This document shows, piece after piece, positions 48,140 through 60,064 of a stretch of 64,000 nucleotides of DNA (position 1 is its first letter; every line of letters begins with the position of its first letter). Both the position numbers and the translations under genes were made by a program. The DNA comes from Thysanoteuthis rhombus (taxonomy: Eukaryota; Mollusca; Cephalopoda; Oegopsida; Thysanoteuthidae): contig OY735207.1 in assembly GCA_963457665.1 (NCBI GenBank), positions 59,411,613-59,475,612 of the forward strand, given 5' to 3'. The notes under the pieces are model-generated. The model was not told the DNA's origin, did not search any database, and saw only the letters and a list, made by a program, of their open reading frames with translations.

Positions 48140-49705
48140 TGTGTGTCTGTGTATTTGTACCATGATCACTCGACAACAGGCCATTGTACAAGGTTGACAT
48201 TTCTGGATATATTATTCAGCACACAAAGCAGTGAAGAGTTTGAAGTTGTTTTGATCAGTGGTTCTCGAGAAATCTAATAAGAATAAATTCAAAAAATACG
48301 AATCATAGATCTTTTATCTTAAATTGTAGATGTAAATGTAGATTTGAAATATCTAAATCGGCAATCGATCTAAATACTTCGAAGCCGTCGTTTCTTACGA
48401 CGGACAGAAAATTATTTCTTCTGATTATTATTGTAGCTGCTCAACGCACTATAAAGTACAGCCCTTTTCACCATTAATTACAACCTCTTCCAAACATGCA
48501 CCTTTGGAATACTGCTTAACAAAGCAATAGTTTCATACAAGATCGGTACATTTTAAGGAGAGAGGAAAAATCCCAATCTACCTTGCTATAAAACAATCAA
48601 TTTGCCATACTCAAATAGTCTTTTCTTTCATTGGGCGAAATGAACAAAGCAAAAGAAAACAAGACAAAAAGAAATCGTCTGCTTTTCTGCAAAAAATATG
48701 TATATATGAAGTGAATTCCACCATCTTTTTTTTTTTTGTCCTTTATGTTCTGAAACTTGTCTCGTCTTGTCTGGTCTGGTCGGCTGCAATCTGTTCCTGT
48801 GTAAAATAGTGAAATGCGCCTGTCCGGTTGCTAATAATGAATCATTACTTGCAAAGCGATTGCTTGTTATATTTAACTCGTAATCAAGCCTATTCTCAGG
48901 AGATGTGTTATTTGATTCGTATATGTTACGGTAATCGATCAATAATACTTTGAGTCCTTTTTTGTTCTCCCACGTTTATTTATGCGTTTTAAAAGGTGCA
49001 GCTATGATTTCTACTTAATTGAGGTATTATGGTATTATGATTACATCAAATGTTTAATATTGATTCATGCTAAAAGAATCGGTGAAAAAGGAATAAGATG
49101 TGAGTAATCAGATTGTGTTACACCGATCTTCTAAGAAGACCAGTCTGCTTGTCATGAAAATCAACGTTTGAGATCCTAAATTATACTTAGGCACGAACAC
49201 TGACCATAGGGGTAGAAAATACACAATCTCTAAGAGACATCAAGTAGACTGTCACCATATGGATGTGTGTGCGTGAGAGAGAGAGAGAGAGGTAGAAACC
49301 ATTTTTTTTTCAAATAGAGAGGGGTATGGAGGTGATAATGTGGGGTTTCTGAGACTTATGGATGTGATCATATATATTCCAGAACCTCACCTCTACATTC
49401 CCTCTCTAGATATTTCCGCTTTTTTGTATCTTAATTTCTGCCAGTTTGAAAATGATTTTTTGAAAACGAAACATGTCACGAGAATAAAGGACTATTTTCT
49501 TTTTTTAAGTTGATTTCCACATTTCCTCTTCCATCAACATAGTATCGAATAAATCCTATTTAATCGTGAACTTATATATAAATCTTAATTCGGGAAGAAA
49601 CCTATTGCTTCACAGAATGTTAAAAAAATGAAACAGATTGTTTCTTGATCTATCTTAATCAAGAAATTTACTCATACAAGACTGATTGCTGGGGAAAAGA
49701 GAACT
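48140..49705. other. Anonymous DNA
   Basis: No gene recognised. A (GA)n run lies at 49,273-49,290. The minus ORF at 48,628-48,942 has no known motif. Confidence 0.35.
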
Positions 49706-49709
49706 ATTA

Positions 49710-49760
49710 TCTCTCTCTCTCTCTCTTTCTCTCTCTGTATATATATATATACATATATAA
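49710..49760. repeat. Compound (CT)n-(AT)n
   Basis: About 26 bases CT-rich then about 20 bases AT repeat. Confidence 0.9.
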
Positions 49761-49889
49761 GAATTATTTCTTTCACTTCGTCTGGTTGGTAGGTGTTAGT
49801 TTTTACCTAGTAAAGTCGTGGATAACAATCAATAGCAATTGGGAATTCAAAAGGAATACAGCTGCCAACCCATTCTCAAGGGTATGAGT

Positions 49890-50005
49890 GCAAATTGAAT
49901 GCAAGCACCTCCAGAATGGATTCGAACTCGGTCCGACAATTCTACTTCTGCATGCTATCAGCATCCTCATCATCTATCACCATTTCGGCCCTTGACCTTT
50001 ACAGT
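49890..50005 (-). mobile_element. tRNA-derived SINE-like fragment
   Basis: 'ggattcgaactcggtccgac' is an inverted B box (GTTCGAATCC). 'tgctatcagcatcctcatca' holds the A-box side. Confidence 0.5.
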
Positions 50006-50529
50006 TTTTTTTGTTTTGTTTTGTTTTTTTGCTTTTTTTTGTACATATGCTGATAACTTGGGCATACAAAACATGAATTTTTCTCCCCCTTTTTTTTTCG
50101 TAACTGCATGGTAGGTTATCCTGAAATTGTCTCAATCCTAAGCAAAGAATTTTTAGGGAACTCTGTTTCTTTCATTGGCAAATAACCATTATTTCTGGAT
50201 GGAAAAATTAGGTTACCTGGTTACATGGGCTATGTATTTTAAATATTGTACTTTGCAAAAATCAGATATCGGCATTGTGTTTGTTATGGTTTGTAGTTCT
50301 ACATTTAGATATTTAAAAGGCCAATCTTATTCGCCTGTTACCTCAGTAACAGCTTCTACTCCTTTCTTATTTTGTTTTGGAGCCCAAGCCTCAAGTGCGT
50401 CTTACACAACTGCAAATTCGGTATATACAGAAGAAATCCATCTCGTCTTTCATGGATTTTACCTGAGGATATATTAAGTTTATCTTCTGTTCTCTCTGTT
50501 TCCCTCGGGTATTAAATAGCTATTTACTA

Positions 50530-51180
50530 AACTTTCCTCAGTCAGACCCAGTGAGTTCGACTCTCACTAAGAAATCGTGCTACGATAGGCGTCCTTGGCT
50601 TTGTTTGGCACAAGGCAGCACTAAATGAAGACCCGGTGAGAAACGAACTAAATTCGCTACCAAACTGGCCTTTAAGCTGAACTTGCTATCGTGCTACGGT
50701 CAACGCCTTTAGCTTTGTCTAGCACTCATATGATTACCATGGGCCCACGGCAACATTTTTTGTGGCCCTTGGCCACAGCATTTATTTAAAAGCTTGGACG
50801 ATTATTATTATTGTTTTGGCTTCACAAATCAATAATTTAATAATTGTAGTTCATACGATTGTCTGAAACAAAATTAAGTACATTTTCTGTAATATGACCT
50901 AAAAGTGAACGTGTGGCCCGATTAAAATTGAACAATGTCTTTTGTGATCCGCTAGCTCAAAACTGTTGCCCTTGCTCGGTCTAGCACAAGGCCAAAGTAA
51001 ATAAGCACCAAATTATGATTGAACTCACAGATCGATCTCCAAGCTGAATCTCTAAACCATCGTGCTACGGTAGGCGCCTTTGGCTTTGTCTGGCATAAGC
51101 GACAGGTGAGGTTTGAACTCACTACACAGGCAAAGCGGTCTACGTGTCAAGTTGGCTAACCATCATTCTAGGGTATTTTT
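50530..51180 (-). mobile_element. Nested or tandem SINE cluster
   Basis: At least four SINE pieces. The junction motif 'cgtgctacg' followed by 'ggcgcctttggctttgtctg' or a close variant recurs at about 50,577, 50,690 and 51,061, each ending in 'gcacaaggc' or a variant. Inverted B boxes: 'gagaaacgaactaaattc' (50,640), 'gattgaactcacagatc' (51,018) and 'ggtttgaactcactacac' (51,110). A 'gtgagttcgactctcac' near 50,550 is in the opposite sense. Confidence 0.7.
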
Positions 51181-51589
51181 CAAAAACCAGTTATTATTAG
51201 TGAGTCGAGTCAGAGATAAGAAGATTCCAGTTGCTCATTACCATATTCTCACATGACAGACATCAAAGGAAGTGCGTATACTTTTCTAATTACGTAAACC
51301 AACATTGGAATGTGAAAGATTCAAGACAATAATGAAATTAAAGCACAAAGCAAGTTTGTTGTTGTTCAACTGTCTTAATGCATGGACATCCGTGAAGGTC
51401 AGAGAGAAGGCCTCTGCCAGTCGAAAGTGATCTTGATTCAATTAATGCTTTTATAGGACAGGGCGAATAAACTAAACACAAAAAACTGACCAATATGGTA
51501 CCACTGTTTTAAACGATGCCTGCTGAGTTAGCTGAACGATTCGATATATAAGGTATAAAGCGATTAAAATCTTTTTGCGTAATTGTACT

Positions 51590-52160
51590 TGTGTCTTGCA
51601 CTTCGAGAGTCTTTTATTGTTTTTTTTTCTTTGTTTTGCAATTGTCATATTTATTCTTAAAGCTGTTCACTGTTTTAGCTTCTTGATCCATTTATTAGTT
51701 CCGGTTATTGACAACTATTAGTGAGAAAAAGTCCCCTCTCGAAATTTTTCTGCGACTTTCTGTATATATTTGGTTTTGTTTTCCATATTTCAATCATTGT
51801 AAATAATTTTTTGGTTGGGATATCGTCGATCACTTTGATTATTTAAATTGTTGTATTAGGTCTCGATTTTATTCATTCATTCATTTATTTATTTCATGTA
51901 TTTCTTCGTTGGGGAATGTATTTTAGTTCTGGAACAAGTTTTGTTGCTCTTCTCAGGATATTTTCCAATTCTTCTATATCTTTTTTGCAAAGTGGGAATC
52001 ATGCTCGCACTGCATATTCTAACTGGAGTCTTTTGCTTGTTAGGTAGAATAGTTCAAATGTTTTTATATCAAGGTACTCGAATCTGATATTTATCATTCC
52101 AGTAATTTCTGTAGATTTTCTCGGTCCTTTCGGATACATGGCTACGGATTTTGAGTTTTG
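51590..52160 (-). pseudogene. Decayed CR1-like LINE RT C-terminus
   Basis: On the minus strand, [20 protein letters not shown] is followed by LEYAVRA-stop-FPL and KKDIEELENILRRATKLVPE + LKYIPQRRN. This is the well-conserved LEYA-W-P...KDIE-LE--QRRATKLVP-L pattern after the RT palm of CR1/Jockey-type LINEs. Farther left, EAKTVNSFKNKYD matches the family's usual C-terminal 'VNSFKNRLD' segment. An in-frame stop replaces the expected tryptophan. Palm and endonuclease are missing. Dead, 5'-truncated copy. Confidence 0.85.
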
Positions 52161-52189
52161 ATATTATAATTATGCCGATTTCTTTCCTA

Positions 52190-52244
52190 TATTTGTATAT
52201 GCGTGTGTATATATAAGTGTTCGTATAAATACACACACACACAC

Positions 52245-52304
<60 letters not shown>

Positions 52305-52345
52305 GTGGATTATATATATATGTACGTGGATTTATATATATGCAA
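52190..52345. repeat. (CA)n and (AT)n microsatellites
   Basis: CA run at about 52,231-52,244 and AT array to 52,302, with further short AT patches to 52,345. Confidence 0.93.
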
Positions 52346-52349
52346 ATAT

Positions 52350-53430
52350 GCAATTTTTTCCAGTTATATCCTAAGATTAAACATTAGGATTCGGCGATAA
52401 CATGGATGGAACTTTTGAGAATCTGAAATGTATACATGAATCACAGAATTCGGAAAAGCCCAATATGTTGTAAAATGCTATTTCACAACGTCCTAATGAA
52501 TAAAACAAATCCTTTTCTTACTCTTATCTGTAAGGTTGTTCAACTCACGATCTTACTGAAATAAATATATGAATTTTATGTATCACAACAAAACACGACA
52601 GGATTGTTAACATATCTTGCGACCGGCCAATTTATTTTAAGCAGTCTTTTCTCTTATCTTCATTCAAGAGTCTTCGATTTATTGCGTTATCAGCTTGACT
52701 TTTAAGTACCCAGGTGGACAAACAGGATTTTACAGACATGGAATGTTATAAAAGATTGTAATCCAGAAATGATATCTAGGGCGTTCTAGGATCATAACTT
52801 GGACGCACAACCTGATCAACAAGCTTATGTCTATCGACACAGACCAGGCTGGATGTGTAGATGGAAACAGATCTGCATTTCCATCATCCAGGGATGATCC
52901 AAATTCTGTGAGTGAGGAAATTTCTGCTTGACTGTGTTGCGATACTTCGATTGTTCAGGGGAGTTTTAACATCAAAACCTGATTCTTCAGAAACATAACA
53001 GAGCATTTGGGATTTTACAAGTCAGTTGGAACTACTAGAGTTTAGATTTCGAATGGTGTTTTTTTTTTTTTTTTTTTTTTTCTTAAAGATAATGCGAAGT
53101 GTACCTAAGTGGTTTGGGCTTAACCGATTCATAGACAATGCGAAAAGTCTTATATCACCTGATAAGACAATGAATGAATCTTTTTCAAGGAAATAAATCT
53201 GACACTAGCTAATGCTAGGGTTTATACCTCTAAACTTCAGTGCAGGTATCTGGAGTTTCAGAACACACAAATCCAGTCAATTAAGAGTTAAAATGATAAT
53301 ATAGATTGGATGAATTTCAAAACACTTAAGAAAATCAGGAAAAGGTAAATTCCTAGGATATGTTTCCATCTGGTCCTGAGACCTTTATCAGTCAAACGCC
53401 TTGCAAGAAGGCAAAACCACACCGATCACT
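52350..53430. other. Anonymous DNA with poly(T)
   Basis: A T run at 53,059-53,082 could be the tail of a minus-strand retroposed copy, but its body was not recognised. Confidence 0.35.
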
Positions 53431-53454
53431 GCCAGGTATGATAATAGGAAAAAT

Positions 53455-53643
53455 AAAACAATTATATGAATTGTCAGATGGGGAGGTTGTGGGGAGGCGC
53501 TAATTAAGGAACTCAAAACTGCCATCTCAGCAGCTTGGTATGAGGTACCCGAGGCATTCCTCCATTGCTTGATTCAAAGTGTTCCAGATAAGATTTATCA
53601 AGTAATTAACAGTAATGGCGAAACAACAAAGTTTCAACAATGA
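53455..53643 (+). pseudogene. Tc1/mariner transposase C-terminal fragment, plus
   Basis: The frame ELKTAISAAWYEVPEAFLHC then LIQSVPDKIYQVINSNGETT + KF, before a stop near 53,641, fits the C-terminal helix and end of Tc1-type transposases (usual pattern L--SMPRR---VI-A-GG-TKY). The catalytic core is not found upstream in this orientation. It is opposite in strand to the neighbouring Tc1 relic, so it is a separate insertion or an inverted end. Confidence 0.65.
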
Positions 53644-53959
53644 CATTTTTCTGCTAAAATTCCAATTACATTTCCAATGGAACAATGATATCAGCTACTT
53701 GTTTGAAGTTTTAAGGAATTTATTAATAAGCTTATTGATATCTCTGATCTATATAGTTGATTTTTCAAAACAATTTTGTTAAGGTAACTATGCCTATAAA
53801 TTAAAATCATTGGGCATGTCCAGAAACTGCAAGCATTTAGAATGAAGAAAGTTCAAACAAGCTATGAAAACTCATACGTGAAATATTGAAGCTTAAAAAT
53901 TTGTAGCATGCAATTTTGAAAACAAAAACTCTGATGCAGATTATCTACTTTGAAATACC

Positions 53960-54480
53960 TAAAATCATTGCCAAAGAATTACAGATATAAGTCAATCAGC
54001 CATTGATTTTATTAACATTTGAATTTCTTCAGTTGTAATAGCTTCTGCACTTGTCAGGATAGCTTTCCGTAAGTCTTCTTTGGTAGCAAACTGACGCCAA
54101 TTTTTATACACCTTCCTCTTGAGAATACACCAGAGAGTTTCAATCAGGTTGTAATCTGGAGAAAACGGTGGTTAGCCCATTGATCTACAATTTCTGAAAT
54201 CTATTTTAGTCGGGTAATCGACCATTACGTTTGCATTGTACGGAGATATGTTTATTGCATGAAGTTAAGTTCCATATGTTGGCCGAGAGACTTGCACATA
54301 AGCGAATGCTGAAAAGTGTTCTTCAAAAATCCAATATATGCCTGGAAACTCATTTTTATTGCATCTTATACACATGAAGGTCCAAGTACATACAGGATCC
54401 ATCTCTCCCTCGGCAACGCAGCCCAAACTCCATTCATCCGGTCCATCTAGAGTAGCTCGGCACTCATCAGTAAAAGGAAA
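53960..54480 (-). pseudogene. Tc1-like transposase relic, internally deleted
   Basis: The minus strand reads TDECRATLDGPDEWSLGCVA, with the first catalytic Asp in TDEC. A decayed middle follows, then FSPDYNLIETLWCILKRKVY with the family's third catalytic acidic residue (Glu) and a tail KNWRQFATKEDLRKAILTSA + EAITTEEIQ. The segment normally carrying the second Asp (D-N-A-P-S-H region) is missing or deleted, so it cannot be active. This subfamily looks distinct from the 5.8 kb Tc1. Confidence 0.85.
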
Positions 54481-54615
54481 AATATTAAGACCAATTTTAA
54501 AATACTTTCCAACTCATACCAAACGTTCCACCTTGTATATGGACTTCAAGGGCGGAATGTCTGGTATGAGTTGGAAAGTATTTCAAAATTGGCCTTAATA
54601 TTTTTTTTTCTTTTT
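54472..54615. repeat. 144-bp near-perfect palindrome
   Basis: Arms 54,472-54,535 and 54,547-54,615 pair over about 64 bp with few mismatches ('actttccaactcatacca' against 'tggtatgagttggaaagt'). The loop is only 11 nt. It starts at the 5' side of the Tc1 transposase relic, and the left arm is transposase-related sequence. Confidence 0.85.
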
Positions 54616-54619
54616 ATAT

Positions 54620-54903
54620 GCATGACTGAAACGAAACCAAACCTCTTTCTAGAAGGTAGTAACACCTAAATGGGCGATTCTATTAATATACTTAGACAAC
54701 TTGTTACTTTGCATTCCATGTTCAATCTCCCATCCTGCCTAACAATCTATCAGTCAGACAAATGGTCCAAAGCAATATGCTGTCCTTTTTTCCTGGTTCC
54801 AGTCATTACAATGATCTTTCACACTGACAAAGACTGGATTCATATCTTTTAGTTACCTAATTCCCTTGATATTAATACATAATTTAAGTCTGGAAACTAA
54901 TTT
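54620..54903. other. Anonymous DNA
   Basis: Nothing recognised. Confidence 0.35.
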
Positions 54904-54905
54904 TC

Positions 54906-55339
<434 letters not shown>

Positions 55340-55402
<63 letters not shown>
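55340..55402. repeat. (CT)n microsatellite
   Basis: About 31 uninterrupted CT units. Confidence 0.97.
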
Positions 55403-55406
<4 letters not shown>

Positions 55407-55463
55407 GATAGGGTTTCTTTTGTGGTCCTCGAGTTCAGTTACAACAAAAATTGTTGAATATTT

Positions 55464-55464
<1 letters not shown>

Positions 55465-55522
<58 letters not shown>
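55465..55522. repeat. (AT)n microsatellite
   Basis: About 27 AT units after a short ACACAC. Confidence 0.97.
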
Positions 55523-55525
<3 letters not shown>

Positions 55526-55848
55526 TATATCCTGAAAGAATCATATTCGGGGGAGATTAGTGGACAACGTATTGGTGGGTTTGTGTGTCTGCGTGTCCGA
55601 GCAAGAAAACCAAGGTCAGAACAGAATATAAGTCGATAGAAATTCATTGGTATCTTTTTTCTCAGTCCCAACACAATCAAGGTTACTAGAGTATCATCAA
55701 AGTGTATTTCAATATTTTGAGAGTGACAATACAAGATATACTGCAAGAAACCGGTTTGTTGGGTCAAGAAAACAATATGCTCTAGATGAACGGTTCTATT
55801 CCTGTTCAGTGCTTCAGTGGTATGCATATAAAAAAAGCTGCCTAAATA

Positions 55849-55850
<2 letters not shown>
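55523..55850. other. Anonymous DNA with overlapping ORFs on both strands
   Basis: A plus frame (from 55,647) and a minus frame (55,525-55,827) of about 100 codons overlap. Neither shows a known motif, and the plus frame runs into the AT array. Confidence 0.35.

Positions 55851-55852
<2 letters not shown>

Positions 55853-55922
<70 letters not shown>
55853..55922. repeat. (AT)n-(GT)n microsatellite
   Basis: About 28 AT units then a short GT run, upstream of an R5 copy. Confidence 0.96.
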
Positions 55923-55974
55923 ATAGCGAATGAGAGTGATAGATATAAAAATATAGATTGATAGTCTATAATGT

Positions 55975-56110
55975 ATTAAAATTCATACAAATACAAAAAA
56001 AGATATAGAAAACAGTTTTTATCGGTTGTAGATGTTTAATCAGTGCTCAATATTTAACTCAGTAAAAAGAGCTACTGATATATAGAAAATGTGACTTTCG
56101 AGTATATGCA
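55975..56110 (+). repeat. Dispersed repeat R5
   Basis: Pairs with the 47.4-47.6 kb copy and has the same AT array upstream. Confidence 0.6.
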
Positions 56111-56243
56111 CCCGGTGAGTGGTAACATTTCGTGCCTACTACACTCATAAGCAACCAGCATGGTGTTTTTTCCAGTAATTATGAAAATTAGATGAAAAAA
56201 CATATTGCTGGTAGGCACGAAATGTTAACTTTCACCGGCTATA
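56109..56243. repeat. Inverted repeat, 31-bp arms
   Basis: 'ccggtgagtggtaacatttc' + 'gtgcctac' at about 56,112-56,139 pairs with 'gtaggcacgaaatgttaact' + 'ttcaccgg' at 56,212-56,239, separated by about 72 bp. Confidence 0.8.
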
Positions 56244-56244
56244 A

Positions 56245-56840
56245 ATCCTTGTAATTCCCATTATATATGTATGTACTTATTAAGTGTAAATGGATATTTT
56301 TCTATTATAAATAATGTCACAATAGGCTTGTATCCCACTTTATTGGTAATTATTCAAGTGGACTTTTTTTTTCATTCATTGTTCGTTTCTTTAGATATTT
56401 GTCATATCTTTATCGTACGCATTTCCTTTTCATTCATATTCTCTGAATTTGTGTTGTGGCGTTCGTTTGTAGATTTTGAATTTTACATTTTTGACTGTAG
56501 CGTTGTTGTTTTAGGTTTATTTCAATGGGCTTTTCCGATGTTCCTACATTTGCACTTGTTTTGTCTTTATAGTTGTTGTTCTGACTTGGTTGTTCGAGTA
56601 AAAATATAAACAAATAAGATAAATAAAAGATTATTGATCTACATAAATGGGTATTCATCTACATTTATTTATATATGTGTTCCATTTCTGTAATATTGAC
56701 AACTTTACGAATAACGCAATAAAAAAGGAAAACAGTAATACATATTCATACATATATACCAAAGTGCAAATTAGTAATTCAATATCAGATGAACATTAAG
56801 TCAAGTTAAAGTAGAGCTTTAAATATGGTGAAATGATTAT
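56245..56840. other. Anonymous AT-rich DNA
   Basis: The 112-codon plus ORF at 56,271-56,609 is hydrophobic (Phe/Ile/Leu) because of T-rich codons. No domain recognised. Confidence 0.35.
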
Positions 56841-56841
56841 T

Positions 56842-56972
<131 letters not shown>

Positions 56973-57269
56973 GAGAAAGAAAGAATAAGAAAATGAATAC
57001 AAATCTATTTTCTGTGAGTAATTTGTTTATTCCAGGAGTACTCAGTAATGGACAAAATTTCTATAAAACTTTGTTATATTTCATTTTCCCGACAGTATGT
57101 TCCCTAATGAAAAGTCTCCACAATTATCATATTTCATCGGACATAAAATGTCCAATCTAATGATATAAATACTGTCGGCAAAATAAGAACGCACAATTAC
57201 ACATACGTAAATATTTATGCCTACGACCACAGAGTAAAGAGATTAATAGTTTAAGTGTGCTATCTCGGA

Positions 57270-57350
57270 TTGTTGTTAGCCCAGTTGGTAGAGCAGGGTT
57301 GTGGTAAGACTGCTTCCTGGGGGATGTGGGTTCAAGTCCCGCCCGATGCT
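57270..57350 (+). mobile_element. tRNA-like SINE head
   Basis: A box 'tagcccagttggtagagca' at 57,277-57,295 and B box 'gggttcaagtcccgcccg' at about 57,328-57,345: the best-preserved pair in the window. The anticodon-arm region is longer than a normal tRNA and acceptor pairing is poor, so a tRNA-derived SINE (or tRNA pseudogene) is favoured over a working tRNA. Confidence 0.65.
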
Positions 57351-57459
57351 CATTTCTTTATTTATTTACGCGGTCAGCTGTTCGATGTTCCCGATTAGAA
57401 ATGTCTCCACAATTATTACACACGTGCACACACACACATATATAAATATATATATACAG

Positions 57460-57474
57460 AGAGAGAGAGAGAGA
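57460..57474. repeat. Short (AT)n/(GA)n patch
   Basis: Short AT run then (GA)7. Confidence 0.8.
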
Positions 57475-57479
57475 TTCTG

Positions 57480-58500
57480 GAAAGCTATATTTAAATAGAA
57501 AGGTAGAAGACAATTGTAAAATATACATGATGTTGGTAATTGACAAAATCAAGCATTCTATGTTGTTTGGTAATCGAGTATTATCATATGCAGACGTATA
57601 AGTCAACCCTTAAACTGAGGTTCTAATTCAAGTTTAGTCCAATATTCACTGTATAAGTCGACTCTTCAACATAAGGCAGCTTTGTGTCAATCAGAGTGTC
57701 AAATTCATGGAATCTGAACAGTGGTTTCCAACTGGGCAGGACTTCTCCCCAAGGAAGTAAATTAAGTGGTCCAGATGGGTGGAACAAAGTTATTAGGTGA
57801 AAATGAAAGTCGCTGAGAATGTTCTTGACTTGAGATTTGTGGAGATGTATGATAAAAGATGGAATATATAATAACTGTGCAACCAGAGGTTCGAATTTTC
57901 CTTACCAATACTGTTCACTAAAATTATGTTAAATCTAATTATAATGTTAGGTTTTCGTCGTTATGTTTCATCAACTCCAAGAGGGTATTTTGCAACTCAC
58001 TTGAATGGAGGTAGAAGTAGTAACCGTATTGACAATAAGGGGATATGACCTTAAAAATGTTGGAACCACTGGTCTAAAGAAACTAAAATGATCCATTCGG
58101 GAAAACACTTAATGCTTCGAAAGTAAAGTTATACGTCAGCATATATCTTATCCGTTCATTTTTATCTTTGAGCAAGTTTGTATTCATAAATTCAATATGA
58201 GACCGTAAACCAATAGGTTGAAAGATGTAGTAAATATGCCTATTTTGTCTATTCAAGACTTAATGTAAACCTGTACATTATTTTATGATACAGAGATTAG
58301 TTTTATTGATAACAAGATTGGATAGTTTTCGCAGCAATTTCATCGGAACAGGACGACACGGTTTCAAAATGGCAACATTTGTTCGACTTGAGGTCCTACC
58401 CGTGGCTTTTAATGGTTGAAAATTCATGTTTGTTCTTCTTTGCACATGTACAAGTTCATTCTCCAAGATGAGCAAGATCGCCCATTGTTTGTCCAAAAGT
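57480..58500. other. Anonymous DNA
   Basis: No gene recognised. Minus ORF 58,278-58,496 has no known motif. Confidence 0.35.
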
Positions 58501-58509
58501 TTTGTGAGT

Positions 58510-59250
58510 GGCGCATCTTCTCCCTAATTCTCCTCTTTTGATGCCTCACTTCCTCAACTGCTGCCCCTTATTCTCCTCTTCCTTCCTATACTTCGTTTTC
58601 CTCTCTTTCTACTCCTCTATCATCCGTCGCATTCCCTCCCTTTTATTCTCTTGTCTCATCTATTTTCCTCCTCTTTTCATCTGCCCTCTTTCCCGTCTCT
58701 TTCTATCTCTTCTCCTTCCAATTTTTTCTCTTTGCCTCTTCTCCTCCTTCCTATTTTTCTTGTCTCTCTATCTCGTCTCCTCTCACTCTTCGCCTCCTTT
58801 CATTTACTTCATCTCCTATTCCTTTCTATCTTCAACTATCTTCCTCTTTCTTTCTTCATCATTTTCCCTCCTCTTTCCCTCCTTCCCCTCCTCCTGCCTC
58901 TTCCTGTTTTTTATACAACCACTCGTGTTTTCTTCCTTCTTTTTCTTTTGATATCCGTCTTTCCCCCTTCACCTCCTTTTTTCACCTTACTCCTCTTTTC
59001 ATTCATTTTATCCCCCTTTCACCCTCTCCATTTTCTCCCCCTTCTTCTTTTCCGCTTTTCTCTTTCTATCTCTTCTTTTACCGTTTTCTCTGTCTTTCCT
59101 TACTCTTTTCCTTTTCTCTTCTTCGCATTTTCCGTTTTATTTCATTTCCTCTTCCTATTTCCTTCCTCCTTCTTCTTTTTTTTCTTTTTCTTCTTCTTTC
59201 ACCTTTTCTCTTCTCCTTTTTGCTATTGTTCTCCTTTCTCATCCTTTTCC
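58510..59250. repeat. 740-bp polypyrimidine tract
   Basis: The plus strand is overwhelmingly C and T with no simple fixed unit (cctcttc, ctttct, ctcctt mixtures). The 147- and 200-codon Ser/Leu/Phe-rich ORFs across it are compositional. Such tracts can form triplex (H-DNA) structures. Confidence 0.9.
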
Positions 59251-59254
59251 TAAT

Positions 59255-60060
59255 TGAAAAACTAATGATACTCACTTGTCGAGGTCAAAATCATTATCAT
59301 AAACAACTCTGCCGACTTCGCTAACTGGACTTTTGAAGCGCCTCGTAGACGAAAATTGGTGGACGCCAGCGATTCTTAGTCTCACTCTCTAGTGCTGATT
59401 TTAAAACACGTTTTATTGCTCTTTACTGAAGGAGAATAGAGTCTAGCTCTAAATGTGCATCAAGATATTCGATCCTCAAAAGAGGTCAATAGGTGTCAGA
59501 CCAAGCCCGAAGACCGGTTTCCCCTGAGCTGAGTTCACTGATACAGACGAATGTGTGAAATGCTGAACTAGCAAAAAAAAAAAATGAGTATTTCAAATTG
59601 TCGATATTGTAACAGGATCAAAGAATGTACTGAGAGTCCGAATGAGAACAGATCTAATATCCCCCGGCAAGGAATGTCTTTTGAGATGGATAGAGAGATA
59701 GAGAGAGAAAGTTAGACAAAGGAAAGGGCCAGAAGAGGAACCACAGATCCAATGACATAAGTGTGGAAAAGAGAAAAAACTAAGAAATGAGAAAGAATTT
59801 TATCTCCTATTGTATTTTGCTCACTTGAGAGTTTTTTTTCTGAATTACGGATTCATATTACCATCAAATATAGGAATGTGTTTGACGACGGCTGCCAGTA
59901 TTTCGATGGTTAGAGTTCGAATAAAATTAGAGCCTCTTTATATAGATTTTGATAACGTGAACAATTGTCTGGCGATGACTAGCGTGGTGCCTTCCTTGAA
60001 AAACACTGGATTTTGGGCCAGATTTAACAGATATCAAATTATATTAAATCAATTATATGA
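59255..60060. other. Anonymous DNA
   Basis: Short GA-rich patch at 59,690-59,712. No gene recognised. Confidence 0.35.
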
Positions 60061-60064
60061 AGAG

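Noticed and set aside
58508-59253. 147- and 200-codon ORFs rich in Ser, Leu and Phe
   Set aside because: They fall wholly in the polypyrimidine tract. C/T-only codons cannot form stops.
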